Below are positions 1 to 7,379 of a stretch of 53,612 bases of DNA, piece by piece (position 1 is the stretch's first letter; the number at the start of each line of letters is the position of its first letter). Below the pieces are notes generated by a model. The model was not told the DNA's origin. It ran no database searches and worked only from the letters and a program-made list of their open reading frames with translations. A program made the translations under genes and the position numbers. The stretch lies in the NCBI GenBank assembly GCA_026989535.1, contig JALSJD010000186.1:1-53612 (forward strand). Direction: 5' to 3'. Source of the DNA: Cyclobacteriaceae bacterium (GTDB lineage Bacteria > Bacteroidota > Bacteroidia > Cytophagales > Cyclobacteriaceae).

Positions 1-99
1 ACTACGGTCTAAATTTAACCATTTACGGCCTCTTTTGAAACTAAACCCAATTTAAATTTGAGTGCATAATCAAGTAAATCAGACAAATAGAAAGGCTTT

Positions 100-441
100 T
101 TAAGTTTTCGGACAGGCACTAGATACACATGGCTTGTTTTCTTTTTTCAAAACACCAACCACTTGCTCTGGACTATAATCGTCCCGTAATAAAAGTTCGA
201 CACTCTCCTCGATAGTATCAGAAAAGCGGATATGCTTTCTTTTTTCCTTTTGACGGTTCGCATGCTTTTTGACGGCTAATTCATACCTGTATTCTCCGTT
301 TCTTCCATCACAATTGCGCTTTAATTCTCGGCAGATAACAGACTTGTCTTTTTCTATAGCCTGTCCAATTTTAACCTGACTAAACCCTTGGTCGTGCATA
401 CGCCAAATAGTGTATCTTTGCTCGGTAGTAACATGTGTCAT
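100..441 (-). pseudogene. IS30-family transposase, N-terminal fragment
   Basis: The 113 residues match the start of IS30-type transposases: an N-terminal helix-turn-helix region (EQRYTIWRMHDQGFS, then IGQAIEKDKSVICRELKRN), followed by the usual basic linker and a segment reading YSPEQVVGVLKKENKPCVS. In intact IS30 enzymes this continues into the DDE catalytic domain. Here it changes to an unrelated SACPKT tail and stops. The catalytic domain is absent and bases 1-99 contain nothing I recognise as its continuation, so the element is truncated. The start codon lies about 40 bp from the palindrome at 483-534, a plausible distance to an IS end. Family assignment rests on the HTH pattern. Confidence 0.75.
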
Positions 442-482
442 TCACAACTTTATTTTTGGAGATTTAAGGAAGTGAATTTACA

Positions 483-534
483 AGTGCTACAGTGAAAAAA
501 GAGAGGGTACCCTCTCTTTTTTCACTGTAGCACT
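483..534. repeat. 52-bp perfect palindrome beside the IS30 remnant
   Basis: Every base from 483 to 508 pairs with its mirror from 509 to 534; the centre is GGGTACCC flanked by A6 and T6 runs. A looser outer pair, AGATTTAAGGAA (452-463) and TTCCTTAAATCT (539-550), extends the symmetry. The inner part has the form of a bidirectional terminator (A-run, GC stem, T-run). Equally it could be two abutted IS ends separated by 2 bp, or an IS30 target site. Which of these it is cannot be decided from one copy. Confidence 0.7.
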
Positions 535-591
535 ATTCTTTCCTTAAATCTGAAAGTTGCATTTACTACTTGAACTTAAGTTTGTTTTTAT

Positions 592-969
592 TTATGGCTT
601 ATACATATTTACAGTCTTAAACTTTTTTTGTTCATCAAGAATTAATTCTAGCCCCATAAATCCCAATATCTCCATATGATTCACATCATATTGTTTTGGA
701 TAAAGAATATAATAGTATTCTTTACTATAGTCAGCATCTCCTATTTTTTCAATCTCAAATTCTACCTTGAGTTCATTTTTAAGTTTGTCAATAGAAATTC
801 CTCCGCTTTTACCAATAGCATTTATAACTTTTATGTAATTCGTTATAGTCAATTCTCTGTCAGCAATTACTTCATCTCTATTTTTTGATTCCACATAATA
901 AAAAGCAGTTGATATCCCGAATAATATTGCTACCATTCCAAAAAATAATGTCAGTCGCTTTAATTTCAT
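592..969 (-). CDS. Membrane-anchored protein of unknown function
   Basis: I do not recognise a family. The 125-residue protein begins with a basic MKLKR followed by one hydrophobic segment (about residues 6-25, LTLFFGMVAILFGISTAFYY), then a soluble, charged domain of about 95 residues. This suggests a single-pass protein with its C-terminal part in the periplasm, or an uncleaved signal. It stands alone on the minus strand between the IS30 and IS21 remnants. The sequence upstream of it contains GCCAACAAAG, reminiscent of the gene-end motif of the repeats further right, so it may be another mobile orphan gene. Confidence 0.6.
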   Translation of the reverse strand: MKLKRLTLFFGMVAILFGISTAFYYVESKNRDEVIADRELTITNYIKVINAIGKSGGISIDKLKNELKVEFEIEKIGDADYSKEYYYILYPKQYDVNHMEILGFMGLELILDEQKKFKTVNMYKP

Positions 970-1134
970 TTCGATGTTGTTTTTTAGGTGTTCTATTCAA
1001 ATTACAGACAACAGTTTTGCACATCTTTGTTGGCGGTAGTTAGTTTTCTGTGATTTCAATATTTTCTTTTGTTAGTTCAGATTTTTGAGAATTTATTAAA
1101 GTTATTTATTCATTTTTCGTTGTTATATTTATTT

Positions 1135-1319
1135 CTATTTGTCCACCAAGTCCACAAGCAACTCTTTAAGCTCATAATCACAGGCCTTGAAAAGCCTACT
1201 ATAGCCATTAATAGTATTGCGAGAATACTAAGGCTTTGGGCAATCTTTCGATTGCTAAGCCCGTCTAATTGTAGGGTAATAATTTGTTGTAAGTCCATTG
1301 GATCAAGTGTATTGGCCAT
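1135..1319 (-). pseudogene. istA: IS21-family IstA transposase, frameshifted N-terminal fragment
   Basis: The reading frame begins MANTLDPMDLQQIITLQLDG and continues with SNRKIAQSL, the N-terminal helix-turn-helix of Bacteroidota IS21 IstA proteins. Immediately afterwards the frame breaks. One frame over, the minus strand reads SRNTINGYSRLFKACDYELK and then ELLVDLVDK before a TAG at 1135-1137, which is how IstA normally continues. A single-base deletion near SLSI therefore explains the break, and the rest of istA and all of istB are missing. The end repeats at 1362-1471 lie directly upstream, as expected for the left end of this IS family. Confidence 0.8.
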
Positions 1320-1361
1320 ATCGTTTTTTTATGCGATATAGCAGCTTTGCTTGATCTTTCA

Positions 1362-1471
1362 AAGTGGCACGGTTTGAGCCGTTGCCGTTAGCTTTTGCTC
1401 AACTAAGTGGCACGGTTTGAACCGAAATCACTGGCACTGTAAAACCGATATAGGTGGCACAGTTTAAACCG
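1362..1471. repeat. IS21-type end: four tandem transposase-site repeats
   Basis: Four copies of a ~20-bp motif related to AAGTGGCACGGTTTGAACCG occur at 1362-1381, 1405-1424, 1429-1447 and 1452-1471 in the same orientation. IS21 elements carry multiple such repeats at their ends as transposase-binding sites. They lie between the istA fragment and the interrupted gene at 1403-1579, marking the outer end of the insertion near 1475-1485. Confidence 0.75.
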
Positions 1472-1579
1472 TAATAGCCAAGTTTCCTCAATTATAAGTT
1501 CTGATTTGTCTTCTTGTGCATTTACTTCATTTACAATTGGGTTTACTAATAAAAGGCATAAATAAATTATCTTCTTCAT
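1403..1579 (-). pseudogene. 5' remnant of a secreted-protein gene cut by the IS21 element
   Basis: An ATG at 1579 opens a frame with a clear signal peptide (MKKIIYLCLLLVNPIVNEVN, then AQ) and a short mature part (EDKSELIIEETWLL). From about residue 37 the frame runs into the IS21 end repeats and stops at 1403 after 58 codons. The host gene was therefore interrupted at about codon 36 and only its signal peptide plus about 14 mature residues survive. Its upstream region holds the conserved repeat at 1600-1733, so it was one of the genes of the same repeat-spaced array. The original function cannot be read from what remains. Confidence 0.65.
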
Positions 1580-1599
1580 TGTAATTTGGTTTAATTACT

Positions 1600-1733
1600 G
1601 CCAACTCCGTGACAAACACAACTCATAGTCGTTTTGTTATAACTACTACGTTATATTTTTTTTATTAATCTGTACTAACTTTGGGTTAAGCACCAAAAAC
1701 CGTATTAACTATAGCCATCCTAAGTTGTAAATC
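1600..1733 (-). repeat. Conserved array repeat, copy A (attC-like)
   Basis: This is one of four long copies of a repeat between genes of the array. Read on the minus strand, its conserved parts are CCCAAAGTTRGTACAGATTA, then a TATAACGTAGTAGTTATAAC block, then TGAGTTGTGTTTRTCACGGA followed by GTTGGCA just before the next gene. Its left edge, GTTGTAAATC at 1724-1733, is the exact inverse of GATTTACAAC at 2295-2304, so these two 10-bp sequences bracket gene 1738-2286. Confidence 0.7.
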
Positions 1734-1737
1734 GTTT

Positions 1738-2286
1738 TTAACCAGGTAATGAAATCCGTTTTAAATTTTTATTATGCATTCTAATTATTTCTTGTTCTAT
1801 ATATATTAAAAGTTCTGGGCATTCTGTTTCAAAATCTTCAGAAACTATTTTTCTTGATTGGTCATTCAATTTAAAAGTAACAGTTAAATTACTATTGCAA
1901 CTTCTATTGCTTGAATAAGAATTCTTTAATTTAAAAAAGCCATCTTCAATAATTTTTCTCACAAATTTATTTCTTGTTTGTTTACTAATTATTTGTTCAG
2001 AAATTTGGGTGTAGTTGTCATTTCCTCCAGTCAAACTTTCTGAGGATGGATAAAAGGTTATTAAAGTGTCTTTCAGTATAAATTTATCATAATGAAATGC
2101 TCCACGCTCAATTGTTAGAACTACACTTGAGAAATCAATATTTTGATTAAGAAATACAATGTCCGACTTAAGATTTATTTTGGTTTTCCTATCATCATTG
2201 ACTTTGTTAGAATCTTTTGTGTTAGATTCAGAACAAGCAAGAATATTTAGTGAGATTAAGAACAAAACTAGTCTAATAGGTTTCAT
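1738..2286 (-). CDS. Lipoprotein of unknown function
   Basis: The 182-residue protein has a type II signal peptide with lipobox (MKPIRLVLFLISLNILACSE; Cys18), followed by an Asn/Lys/Asp-rich linker and a folded domain of about 130 residues. I see no known domain. A paired-cysteine spacing (NRSCNSN and FETECPE) could form a disulfide. The gene is bracketed by perfect 10-bp inverted repeats, 4 nt past its stop and 8 nt before its start, which makes it look like a self-contained cassette. Position in the series suggests an accessory envelope protein, but no function can be assigned. Confidence 0.7.
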   Translation of the reverse strand: MKPIRLVLFLISLNILACSESNTKDSNKVNDDRKTKINLKSDIVFLNQNIDFSSVVLTIERGAFHYDKFILKDTLITFYPSSESLTGGNDNYTQISEQIISKQTRNKFVRKIIEDGFFKLKNSYSSNRSCNSNLTVTFKLNDQSRKIVSEDFETECPELLIYIEQEIIRMHNKNLKRISLPG

Positions 2287-2294
2287 TTTTTAAT

Positions 2295-2442
2295 GATTTA
2301 CAACTCCGTGATAAACGTAACTCATAATTACTTTAGTCATAATTAATCTACGTTCTATACTTTATACAATTTATTAATATGTACCAACTTTGGGTTTGGT
2401 AGGTAACCCTTATTATTTTTATACTTCTTTGTTAGCAAACGT
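2295..2442 (-). repeat. Conserved array repeat, copy B (attC-like)
   Basis: This full copy runs from TGCTAACAAAG just after the stop of gene 2450-3502 to GGAGTTGTAAATC just before gene 1738-2286 (minus-strand reading). It shares the GGGTTACCTACCAAACCC, AAAGTTGGTACA and TTTATCACGGAGTT blocks with copies C and D. The gene-end motif at 2431-2442 (plus strand GTTAGCAAACGT) is the inverse, 10 of 12, of ATGTTTGCCAAC at 3544-3555 in front of gene 2450-3502. Confidence 0.7.
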
Positions 2443-2449
2443 TTTCTCC

Positions 2450-3502
2450 CTAGAAGTAATATTCTTCAAAGTTTTTAATATCTAGCCAACCTTTTTTATT
2501 ATTTTTTATAATTTCATAGAATGAAGTCGTTTTTTTCTTAAATAAAATAAAATTTGTACTTATATGATTAGGATAAATACCGACTTGATTATTTTTGTAT
2601 AGATATATCAATCCATTATATTCGTTTTGTTGAATTTGATTGTAGTTTATAGATAATATTTCTTGAAGTTTAACACTTCCTTTTTTAATAAATGAAATTG
2701 GCTCAACTGGTATTGGTATTTGTATAAAAATAGTGTTGCCAGTTACTGCATCAATATCGTAGGCATACTTTTCTTTTGCTTTGATTTTTTCTTTTACAGG
2801 AAATCTTGCTTTATCAAGATGATATGAGTAAATGCCACTTTTCCCTTCTTTTACAATTTTAATAAGATTTGGATAAGGGTTATATGTATTATTAACACTT
2901 TTAGAAATATATTTTTTTCCATTTAAAAAGGTTAAAGTTTCTATATTATCTGGAAGACCAATAAATTCTAAAACAGTTTCACTTCGCATTCCACCGAAAT
3001 GACCTTCGGATAATTCAATACTATGCATCTTTGTTTTTTCGTTATATTTTAATTTATAACGCTTGGAATATACTGTTCCGCAAGTGAAAAGGTCTAGTTT
3101 AGGGAAATTATCAACTTTTGTAATTGAATTATCAAAATATTGAGCACCTTCATTAGTTAATACTTCTAGGCCATTTCTAGCAAAATATACTTGTTTTGTA
3201 TTGGGAATTTCTATCCTTTCTAGGTTATCAATTCTGTAAATAGATATAGTGTTATCTCTTAATGTTTTAATGAAGTGGGCATTTTTTACAATGGTATCAA
3301 ATGCTTCTTGAAAAATATACTCTCCTTTTTGAGTTGTTAATTTATATTTGTTTTCTTCTTTTTCGATATGATAATAATATTCTCCGTAAGAATCATTATA
3401 GTTGCCTTGATTTGCTTTAAATGATAATGGGTGTAATGTTTTTTGAGAATAAACAGCATTACAATTAGTCAAACATATCAGAAAAAGTAGAAATAGTTTC
3501 AT
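2450..3502 (-). CDS. Secreted or lipid-anchored protein of unknown function
   Basis: I start this gene at the ATG at 3502, giving MKLFLLFLICLTNCNAVYSQ, a proper export signal with a possible lipobox (LTNC). An upstream ATG at 3583 would add MTMSCVYYGVG and more, but those residues are encoded by the conserved intergenic repeat and are not part of the protein. The mature part of about 330 residues has recurring short beta-type segments (GIYSYHLDK, VGIYPNHIS, KKGWLDIKN) weakly like WG repeats; I do not call a family. It lies alone between two array repeats and its boundaries carry near-perfect short inverted repeats. Confidence 0.65.
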   Translation of the reverse strand: MKLFLLFLICLTNCNAVYSQKTLHPLSFKANQGNYNDSYGEYYYHIEKEENKYKLTTQKGEYIFQEAFDTIVKNAHFIKTLRDNTISIYRIDNLERIEIPNTKQVYFARNGLEVLTNEGAQYFDNSITKVDNFPKLDLFTCGTVYSKRYKLKYNEKTKMHSIELSEGHFGGMRSETVLEFIGLPDNIETLTFLNGKKYISKSVNNTYNPYPNLIKIVKEGKSGIYSYHLDKARFPVKEKIKAKEKYAYDIDAVTGNTIFIQIPIPVEPISFIKKGSVKLQEILSINYNQIQQNEYNGLIYLYKNNQVGIYPNHISTNFILFKKKTTSFYEIIKNNKKGWLDIKNFEEYYF

Positions 3503-3549
3503 TGTTAATATTTGGTTTACTTTCATTCTGGTCGTTTTGTTCAAATGTT

Positions 3550-3846
3550 TGCCAACTCCGTAATAAACACAGCTCATAGTCATTTTTGTTATAATACCAA
3601 TTTAATTTCAAAACACGCAATATAAATCGTTTCTATTTCCCTTTTTATTCGTTAAATAATATTTCCATAACTACGGCTATGAAAAGATTTTTTGCCTTTA
3701 AAAAGAAAAATATATTCCAATTTATTTATCACGCCTTTTGAAATTAAATTGGTATAACTACTACGTTATATATTTTACGAAATTCATTATCTGTACCAAC
3801 TTTGGGTTTGGTAGGTAACCCTTATTATTTATGATTTGTTACCAAC
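3550..3846 (-). repeat. Conserved array repeat, copy C (attC-like), interrupted
   Basis: The two halves match copies A, B and D: GCCAACTCCG...TTTTGTTATAA at 3550-3593 and TAACTACTACGTTATA... through ACCAACTTTGGGTTTGGTAG to 3846. Between them sits the inverted-repeat element at 3594-3754, absent from the other copies, so the ancestral uninterrupted sequence is known. Confidence 0.7.
3594..3754. mobile_element. MITE-like element inside array repeat copy C
   Basis: The ends are inverted repeats: TACCAATTTAATTTCAAAA at the left and its reverse complement at the right, with related CACGC/GCGTG bases just inside. Comparison with uninterrupted copies (TTGTTATAACTACTACG) shows that the extra ~160 bp are flanked by TAA on both sides, consistent with a 3-bp target duplication. 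There is no reading frame of note inside, so it is non-autonomous. Confidence 0.65.
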
Positions 3847-3946
3847 TTTTACTTTATAATAAATTCGGAATGTAACTTTACTATATCTCTTGATCTACTA
3901 CTGATTATACCATTTTCTAAATGTCATTTATACGATTCTAATCAAT

Positions 3947-5236
3947 TCATTTTACCGTTTTCTCACATAATTCATTGGCAAATATGGTCAGTTTCTCTTG
4001 AATATCAGGATGTTGATTTTCTATGTTAAAGTCAGGATTATCTTGCAATGTTATCTGCTGCTCTTCATTTGAAGTCTCACAATTAAAAATGTATGTTTCA
4101 TAGTATTCCTCTTTTAGAACTTCGCTGACAAACATTTCAACTTTAAAAGTTACTTTATAAGATTCAGCATTTGCAACAACCTTATTTTCTGAATACGTCA
4201 TTGCACAACCCGAACCACAGCTTATTACAAAAGAGTTATTCTTTTTGTCAATAGAATTTGATGAATTATCGTTTTCTATCTTTTCTGAATCAATTAAAAT
4301 TATAGTGCCAGCATTATATTGGAACTTGTCAATTTTGGTGTAATTCCATACAGTACCCTCTCGCATATTAAATCCTTTAACTTTATAATTTATCAGGATT
4401 GTTTGATCTTGTGCATTTGTAATTATTGAAATCTCATCGAATGTTGTTTGTATTGTGGCTCCACTGTGGCGTCCCCTACATATTTCTAAATTTTTAAGTG
4501 ATTTAGCATCCCTTTTAAACCATATTCTCAAAAAGAATTTATGTGTATCAGAACATTGATATCCTAAATTTAAACTTGTTAATATCTTACATTTGAGATT
4601 GCTTCTATCATCATTTACATTACCGTCCCATTCACATTCATTTCCAATAAAAGTTGCTACATAAGCTAAGGCCGCTTTTTCTGGTTCAGATATATTTTTA
4701 ATATAATTTTCATTAAGAATAATCGTGTTGACTTCGGTTTCTAAAGCTTCATTATATTGGTTTTCTCTCCATAAAACCTTTACTTTTTTATCCGTCAGTG
4801 CAAACGATTTTATTTTTTTAACTGAAACTAAAAACGCTGTAAAATCTAAAAACTCATCGTCTCCTGCATATCTTATGCTATCCATTTTCCAATTGATTGC
4901 TATCTCGTCTCCTTTAACGAACTTGGGCATTGATTCATTATTGTAAATCAATGCAATAGTGTTTTTGTTTTTCTCTACAAGAAGGAACCACTCATCTGTT
5001 TCAGTATTAAAATTTATATATTTTACGGTATCGGTATAGGTTTTTCCGAGTTTAATTTTTTCGTTTGGTCTTATTAAACTTTTAAATTCATTTGGGATAG
5101 CATTTGATTCAATTAACTCTGATTTTGAGTCGTTTTCTATTTCTATGGTTTGTTTTGCTTTATTTTGACAAGACTGCAATACCAAAAGAAATAAAATCAA
5201 AAATAGTGAAGTTGGTGTAATCAGTTTTTTTATCAT
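3947..5236 (-). CDS. Large lipoprotein of unknown function
   Basis: The 429-residue protein has a type II signal peptide with lipobox (LVLQSCQN; Cys at about residue 23) and a long hydrophilic mature part. I see no recognisable domain. Seven or more cysteines, including a CGSGCAM cluster around residue 340 and ATFIGNECEWDGNV with its arginine-rich continuation around 190-210, suggest disulfide-stabilised exported domains. It is the last of four minus-strand genes between array repeats C and D and may be co-transcribed with the 130-residue gene 42 bp upstream. No function is proposed. Confidence 0.65.
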   Translation of the reverse strand: MIKKLITPTSLFLILFLLVLQSCQNKAKQTIEIENDSKSELIESNAIPNEFKSLIRPNEKIKLGKTYTDTVKYINFNTETDEWFLLVEKNKNTIALIYNNESMPKFVKGDEIAINWKMDSIRYAGDDEFLDFTAFLVSVKKIKSFALTDKKVKVLWRENQYNEALETEVNTIILNENYIKNISEPEKAALAYVATFIGNECEWDGNVNDDRSNLKCKILTSLNLGYQCSDTHKFFLRIWFKRDAKSLKNLEICRGRHSGATIQTTFDEISIITNAQDQTILINYKVKGFNMREGTVWNYTKIDKFQYNAGTIILIDSEKIENDNSSNSIDKKNNSFVISCGSGCAMTYSENKVVANAESYKVTFKVEMFVSEVLKEEYYETYIFNCETSNEEQQITLQDNPDFNIENQHPDIQEKLTIFANELCEKTVK

Positions 5237-5278
5237 TTGATGTAGCGTTTCTTTATTAGATTTCTTGTTGTTGTTATT

Positions 5279-5671
5279 TTACTTGAATTCAAATTCTTCA
5301 ATTTTATTTTCTACTCTTACTTTTCCAAACATTTTTTCTTTTCGTAGCGTTAGAGATAAAAGTTGATATTTATTATTATTTTCCTGTACGCTATTGTCAA
5401 TAATTAAACTGTTTTTAGTTTTTGTATACATTAATCTTGTTGGTTCTGGGTAATCTATTTCTGCACAAAATTCTTGTTTAATTTCACTCTCTACAGAAAC
5501 TTCCAGATAATTTTCGTTAATTTTGATATACATAATTTCACCTTTTATCATAAAATCGTTTTCAATAATCTTTATTTTACTACGAAGTGTTTCTCCATAA
5601 AAAGGTTCAAGATTTTGACCAAAAACAAAATTTACCATCATAAAACTCAATATATAAATTAATTGTTTCAT
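5279..5671 (-). CDS. Small secreted protein of unknown function
   Basis: The 130-residue protein carries a signal peptide (MKQLIYILSFMMVNFVFGQ, cleavage probably after FGQ) and a mature part rich in alternating polar and hydrophobic residues, consistent with a small beta-sheet domain. It contains a single cysteine (KQEFCAE). I recognise no family. It lies 42 bp upstream of the large lipoprotein gene and 55 bp downstream of the membrane protein at 5727, on the same strand, so the four genes 3947-6328 probably form one transcription unit. Confidence 0.6.
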   Translation of the reverse strand: MKQLIYILSFMMVNFVFGQNLEPFYGETLRSKIKIIENDFMIKGEIMYIKINENYLEVSVESEIKQEFCAEIDYPEPTRLMYTKTKNSLIIDNSVQENNNKYQLLSLTLRKEKMFGKVRVENKIEEFEFK

Positions 5672-5726
5672 CCCTTATTATTCTTTTTTTATTTTGTCTG
5701 TTCTAATGCTTTTTAATGTATTTTTT

Positions 5727-6068
5727 CTATATAACATCAACAACTTTTTCTAATATATAATGTATTACTCCTACTACAATGGTAATGACGAGAAGAAAAA
5801 GAAACCGAATACTTGTTGATTTTATGTTGTTTTTTAATTTCTTTTTTAGGTAAAAAACATCCAAAAGAATAAATAAAAGGGCGATTATAGCTCCGACTAT
5901 TAGACCTATATAAAGTAGGCCATGAACATAGAAAAGATGGGCCAAATACCCCCAACCCTCCGCAGCTATTTCGTTGGATCCTAAAATAATTCGCGCATAG
6001 CAAATACCAACCAACAATGCTATTACTGTCCAAGTTAAATAGACCAAAATTTGCTTTAATATTTTCAT
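5727..6068 (-). CDS. Three-helix membrane protein of unknown function
   Basis: The 113-residue protein has three predicted membrane helices: about residues 6-28 (ILVYLTWTVIALLVGICYAR), 45-75 and 88-110. It ends shortly after the last helix and has no obvious soluble domain. Its ATG overlaps the stop of the 87-residue gene upstream by 4 bp (ATGA), so the two are translationally coupled and probably work together in the inner membrane. I know of no family for it. Confidence 0.65.
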   Translation of the reverse strand: MKILKQILVYLTWTVIALLVGICYARIILGSNEIAAEGWGYLAHLFYVHGLLYIGLIVGAIIALLFILLDVFYLKKKLKNNIKSTSIRFLFLLVITIVVGVIHYILEKVVDVI

Positions 6069-6328
6069 TTAATAGGTTTACTCTTTAAATATGTTTGTTT
6101 AGATTTTCTTGTAATAGTCCAACTTATTATTCCGATTATAGCAAAAAACAAAGTCAATATTCCATATACCAATACTCCTTCTTTTTGATATACAACTAAA
6201 GCCGTTTGATCAAAATACCTGCCTTCTGAGTTGTATTCCAACCCAAGCCTATTGAACCATATTACTCCAAAAAACGATCCGATTATTATTGTACTTATGT
6301 TTAGTGTCCAAAGAATTGTTTTTTTCAT
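6065..6328 (-). CDS. Two-helix membrane protein of unknown function
   Basis: The 87-residue protein shows two membrane helices, about residues 3-24 (KTILWTLNISTIIIGSFFGV) and 52-73, separated by a short polar loop, and ends in a basic tail (TRKSKQTYLKSKPIK), which points to a cytoplasmic C-terminus. It overlaps the start of the three-helix protein by 4 bp and is the first gene of the cassette-like block bounded by repeats C and D. No function can be read from it. Confidence 0.6.
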   Translation of the reverse strand: MKKTILWTLNISTIIIGSFFGVIWFNRLGLEYNSEGRYFDQTALVVYQKEGVLVYGILTLFFAIIGIISWTITRKSKQTYLKSKPIK

Positions 6329-6411
6329 TCTCTTTTTCTGTTAATTTGGTTCATTTAGATCTCGATTTATAAATTCAGGTTTTTAGTTTTTGAGTGCGTT
6401 CTAAAATGAAT

Positions 6412-6510
6412 ACCAACTCCGTGATAAACACAAGTCATAGTCGTTTTGCTAGACCTATACTTTTATAAAATTTATTATCTGTACCAACTTTGGGTTTGGC
6501 AGGTAACTCT
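6412..6510 (-). repeat. Conserved array repeat, copy D (attC-like)
   Basis: It carries all the blocks of copies B and C except a short internal stretch: GTTACCTGCCAAACCCAAAG, GTTGGTACAGATAATAAATT, AACGACTATGACTTGTG and TTTATCACGGAGTTGGTA. The stop codon of gene 6510-7247 lies inside its first bases, so here the gene reads directly into the repeat. Confidence 0.7.
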
Positions 6511-7247
6511 TATTCTTCTTTTACATCTATTATTTTTTCTATTGTATAATTATATGTGATACTACTATTTTTAAATAAATTTGGATTTATTAGCCCTGCT
6601 TCTTTACTGGAAAGAGTTGCTCTTAACCATTTTGTTCTTTGTTTAGAAACTATAAAATATGATTTAGGAATAATATATTCACCTACTTTGGAGGTTAAGG
6701 TATCAATACGTTTTCCATCATATCCAGATCTTGTAACATTATCAGCTTGTCCTGTTTCTCTTTCATATTCTACGCCTTTAATGTATTCAAATTCAAAAGG
6801 TGTATTTAGTTTTGTCCATTTTAAAATGAAATCTTTATTTATAGAGATGTTTTTCGGAAAGTTAAATTCTGTAGGTATTTTATTCGGTTTTATATATGCT
6901 AAAGGATAGTTACTACTGTCTGGTAAAATTATTTCAAAATAGTACGATTCACTTCGTAATAAATCATCTGTTGCATAATAAGATGTCTTATCGTAGTAAT
7001 TCCCAGTTCTGACAAATAATTCTAATGGTTTTCCGTTTAATAAAATTTTAATTTTTTCATTGATTATTTGTTTTTCACCATCGGTTAAATTCACTTTTAT
7101 AAGATTTAAAGATTGATCTTTAGTACCATCTTGAATAAGGATATTTACTTTTAATTTGCTTATGTTTTTAGTGTCTTCATCTGAAAGCGTTGACACATCA
7201 CAACCACTAAAAATAAGTAAGATTAGTATTAGTTTATAGTATTTCAT
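6510..7247 (-). CDS. Lipoprotein of unknown function
   Basis: The 245-residue protein has a lipoprotein signal (MKYYKLILILLIFSGCDVST; Cys16) and a mature region with alternating beta-type segments. The pattern (LNLIKVNLTDGEKQIINEKI, then a later ILKWTKL block) loosely recalls DUF-type fibronectin-like lipoproteins of Bacteroidota, but I make no family call. It is a single gene between repeat copy D, which begins at its stop codon, and a half repeat ending GTTAGCATTC just before its start. Confidence 0.65.
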   Translation of the reverse strand: MKYYKLILILLIFSGCDVSTLSDEDTKNISKLKVNILIQDGTKDQSLNLIKVNLTDGEKQIINEKIKILLNGKPLELFVRTGNYYDKTSYYATDDLLRSESYYFEIILPDSSNYPLAYIKPNKIPTEFNFPKNISINKDFILKWTKLNTPFEFEYIKGVEYERETGQADNVTRSGYDGKRIDTLTSKVGEYIIPKSYFIVSKQRTKWLRATLSSKEAGLINPNLFKNSSITYNYTIEKIIDVKEE

Positions 7248-7258
7248 TTTAATGAATG

Positions 7259-7285
7259 CTAACTCTGTATTTACTTTGTGTTTTT
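7259..7285 (-). repeat. Partial array repeat (half copy)
   Basis: Only the gene-proximal end of the repeat is visible here: minus-strand AAATACAGAGTTAGCATTC directly before the ATG of gene 6510-7247, corresponding to CACGGAGTTGGCA in complete copies. The remainder upstream does not match, so this boundary has decayed or belongs to a divergent repeat type. Confidence 0.4.
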
Positions 7286-7379
7286 CATTTAGATAGCTAT
7301 CGGAATTGTTGACAATGAACTCATCTTGACTTTTTCTATTTCTTTCAATAGTCTTTCTGCCATTTCATTATCTTTCTTT

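Noticed and set aside
3503-3583. N-terminal extension beginning MTMSCVYYGVG on the gene at 2450-3502
   Set aside because: These residues are a translation of the conserved intergenic repeat; a normal signal peptide begins at the later ATG. The same applies to the MSCIFHGVGN extension at 8097-8141.
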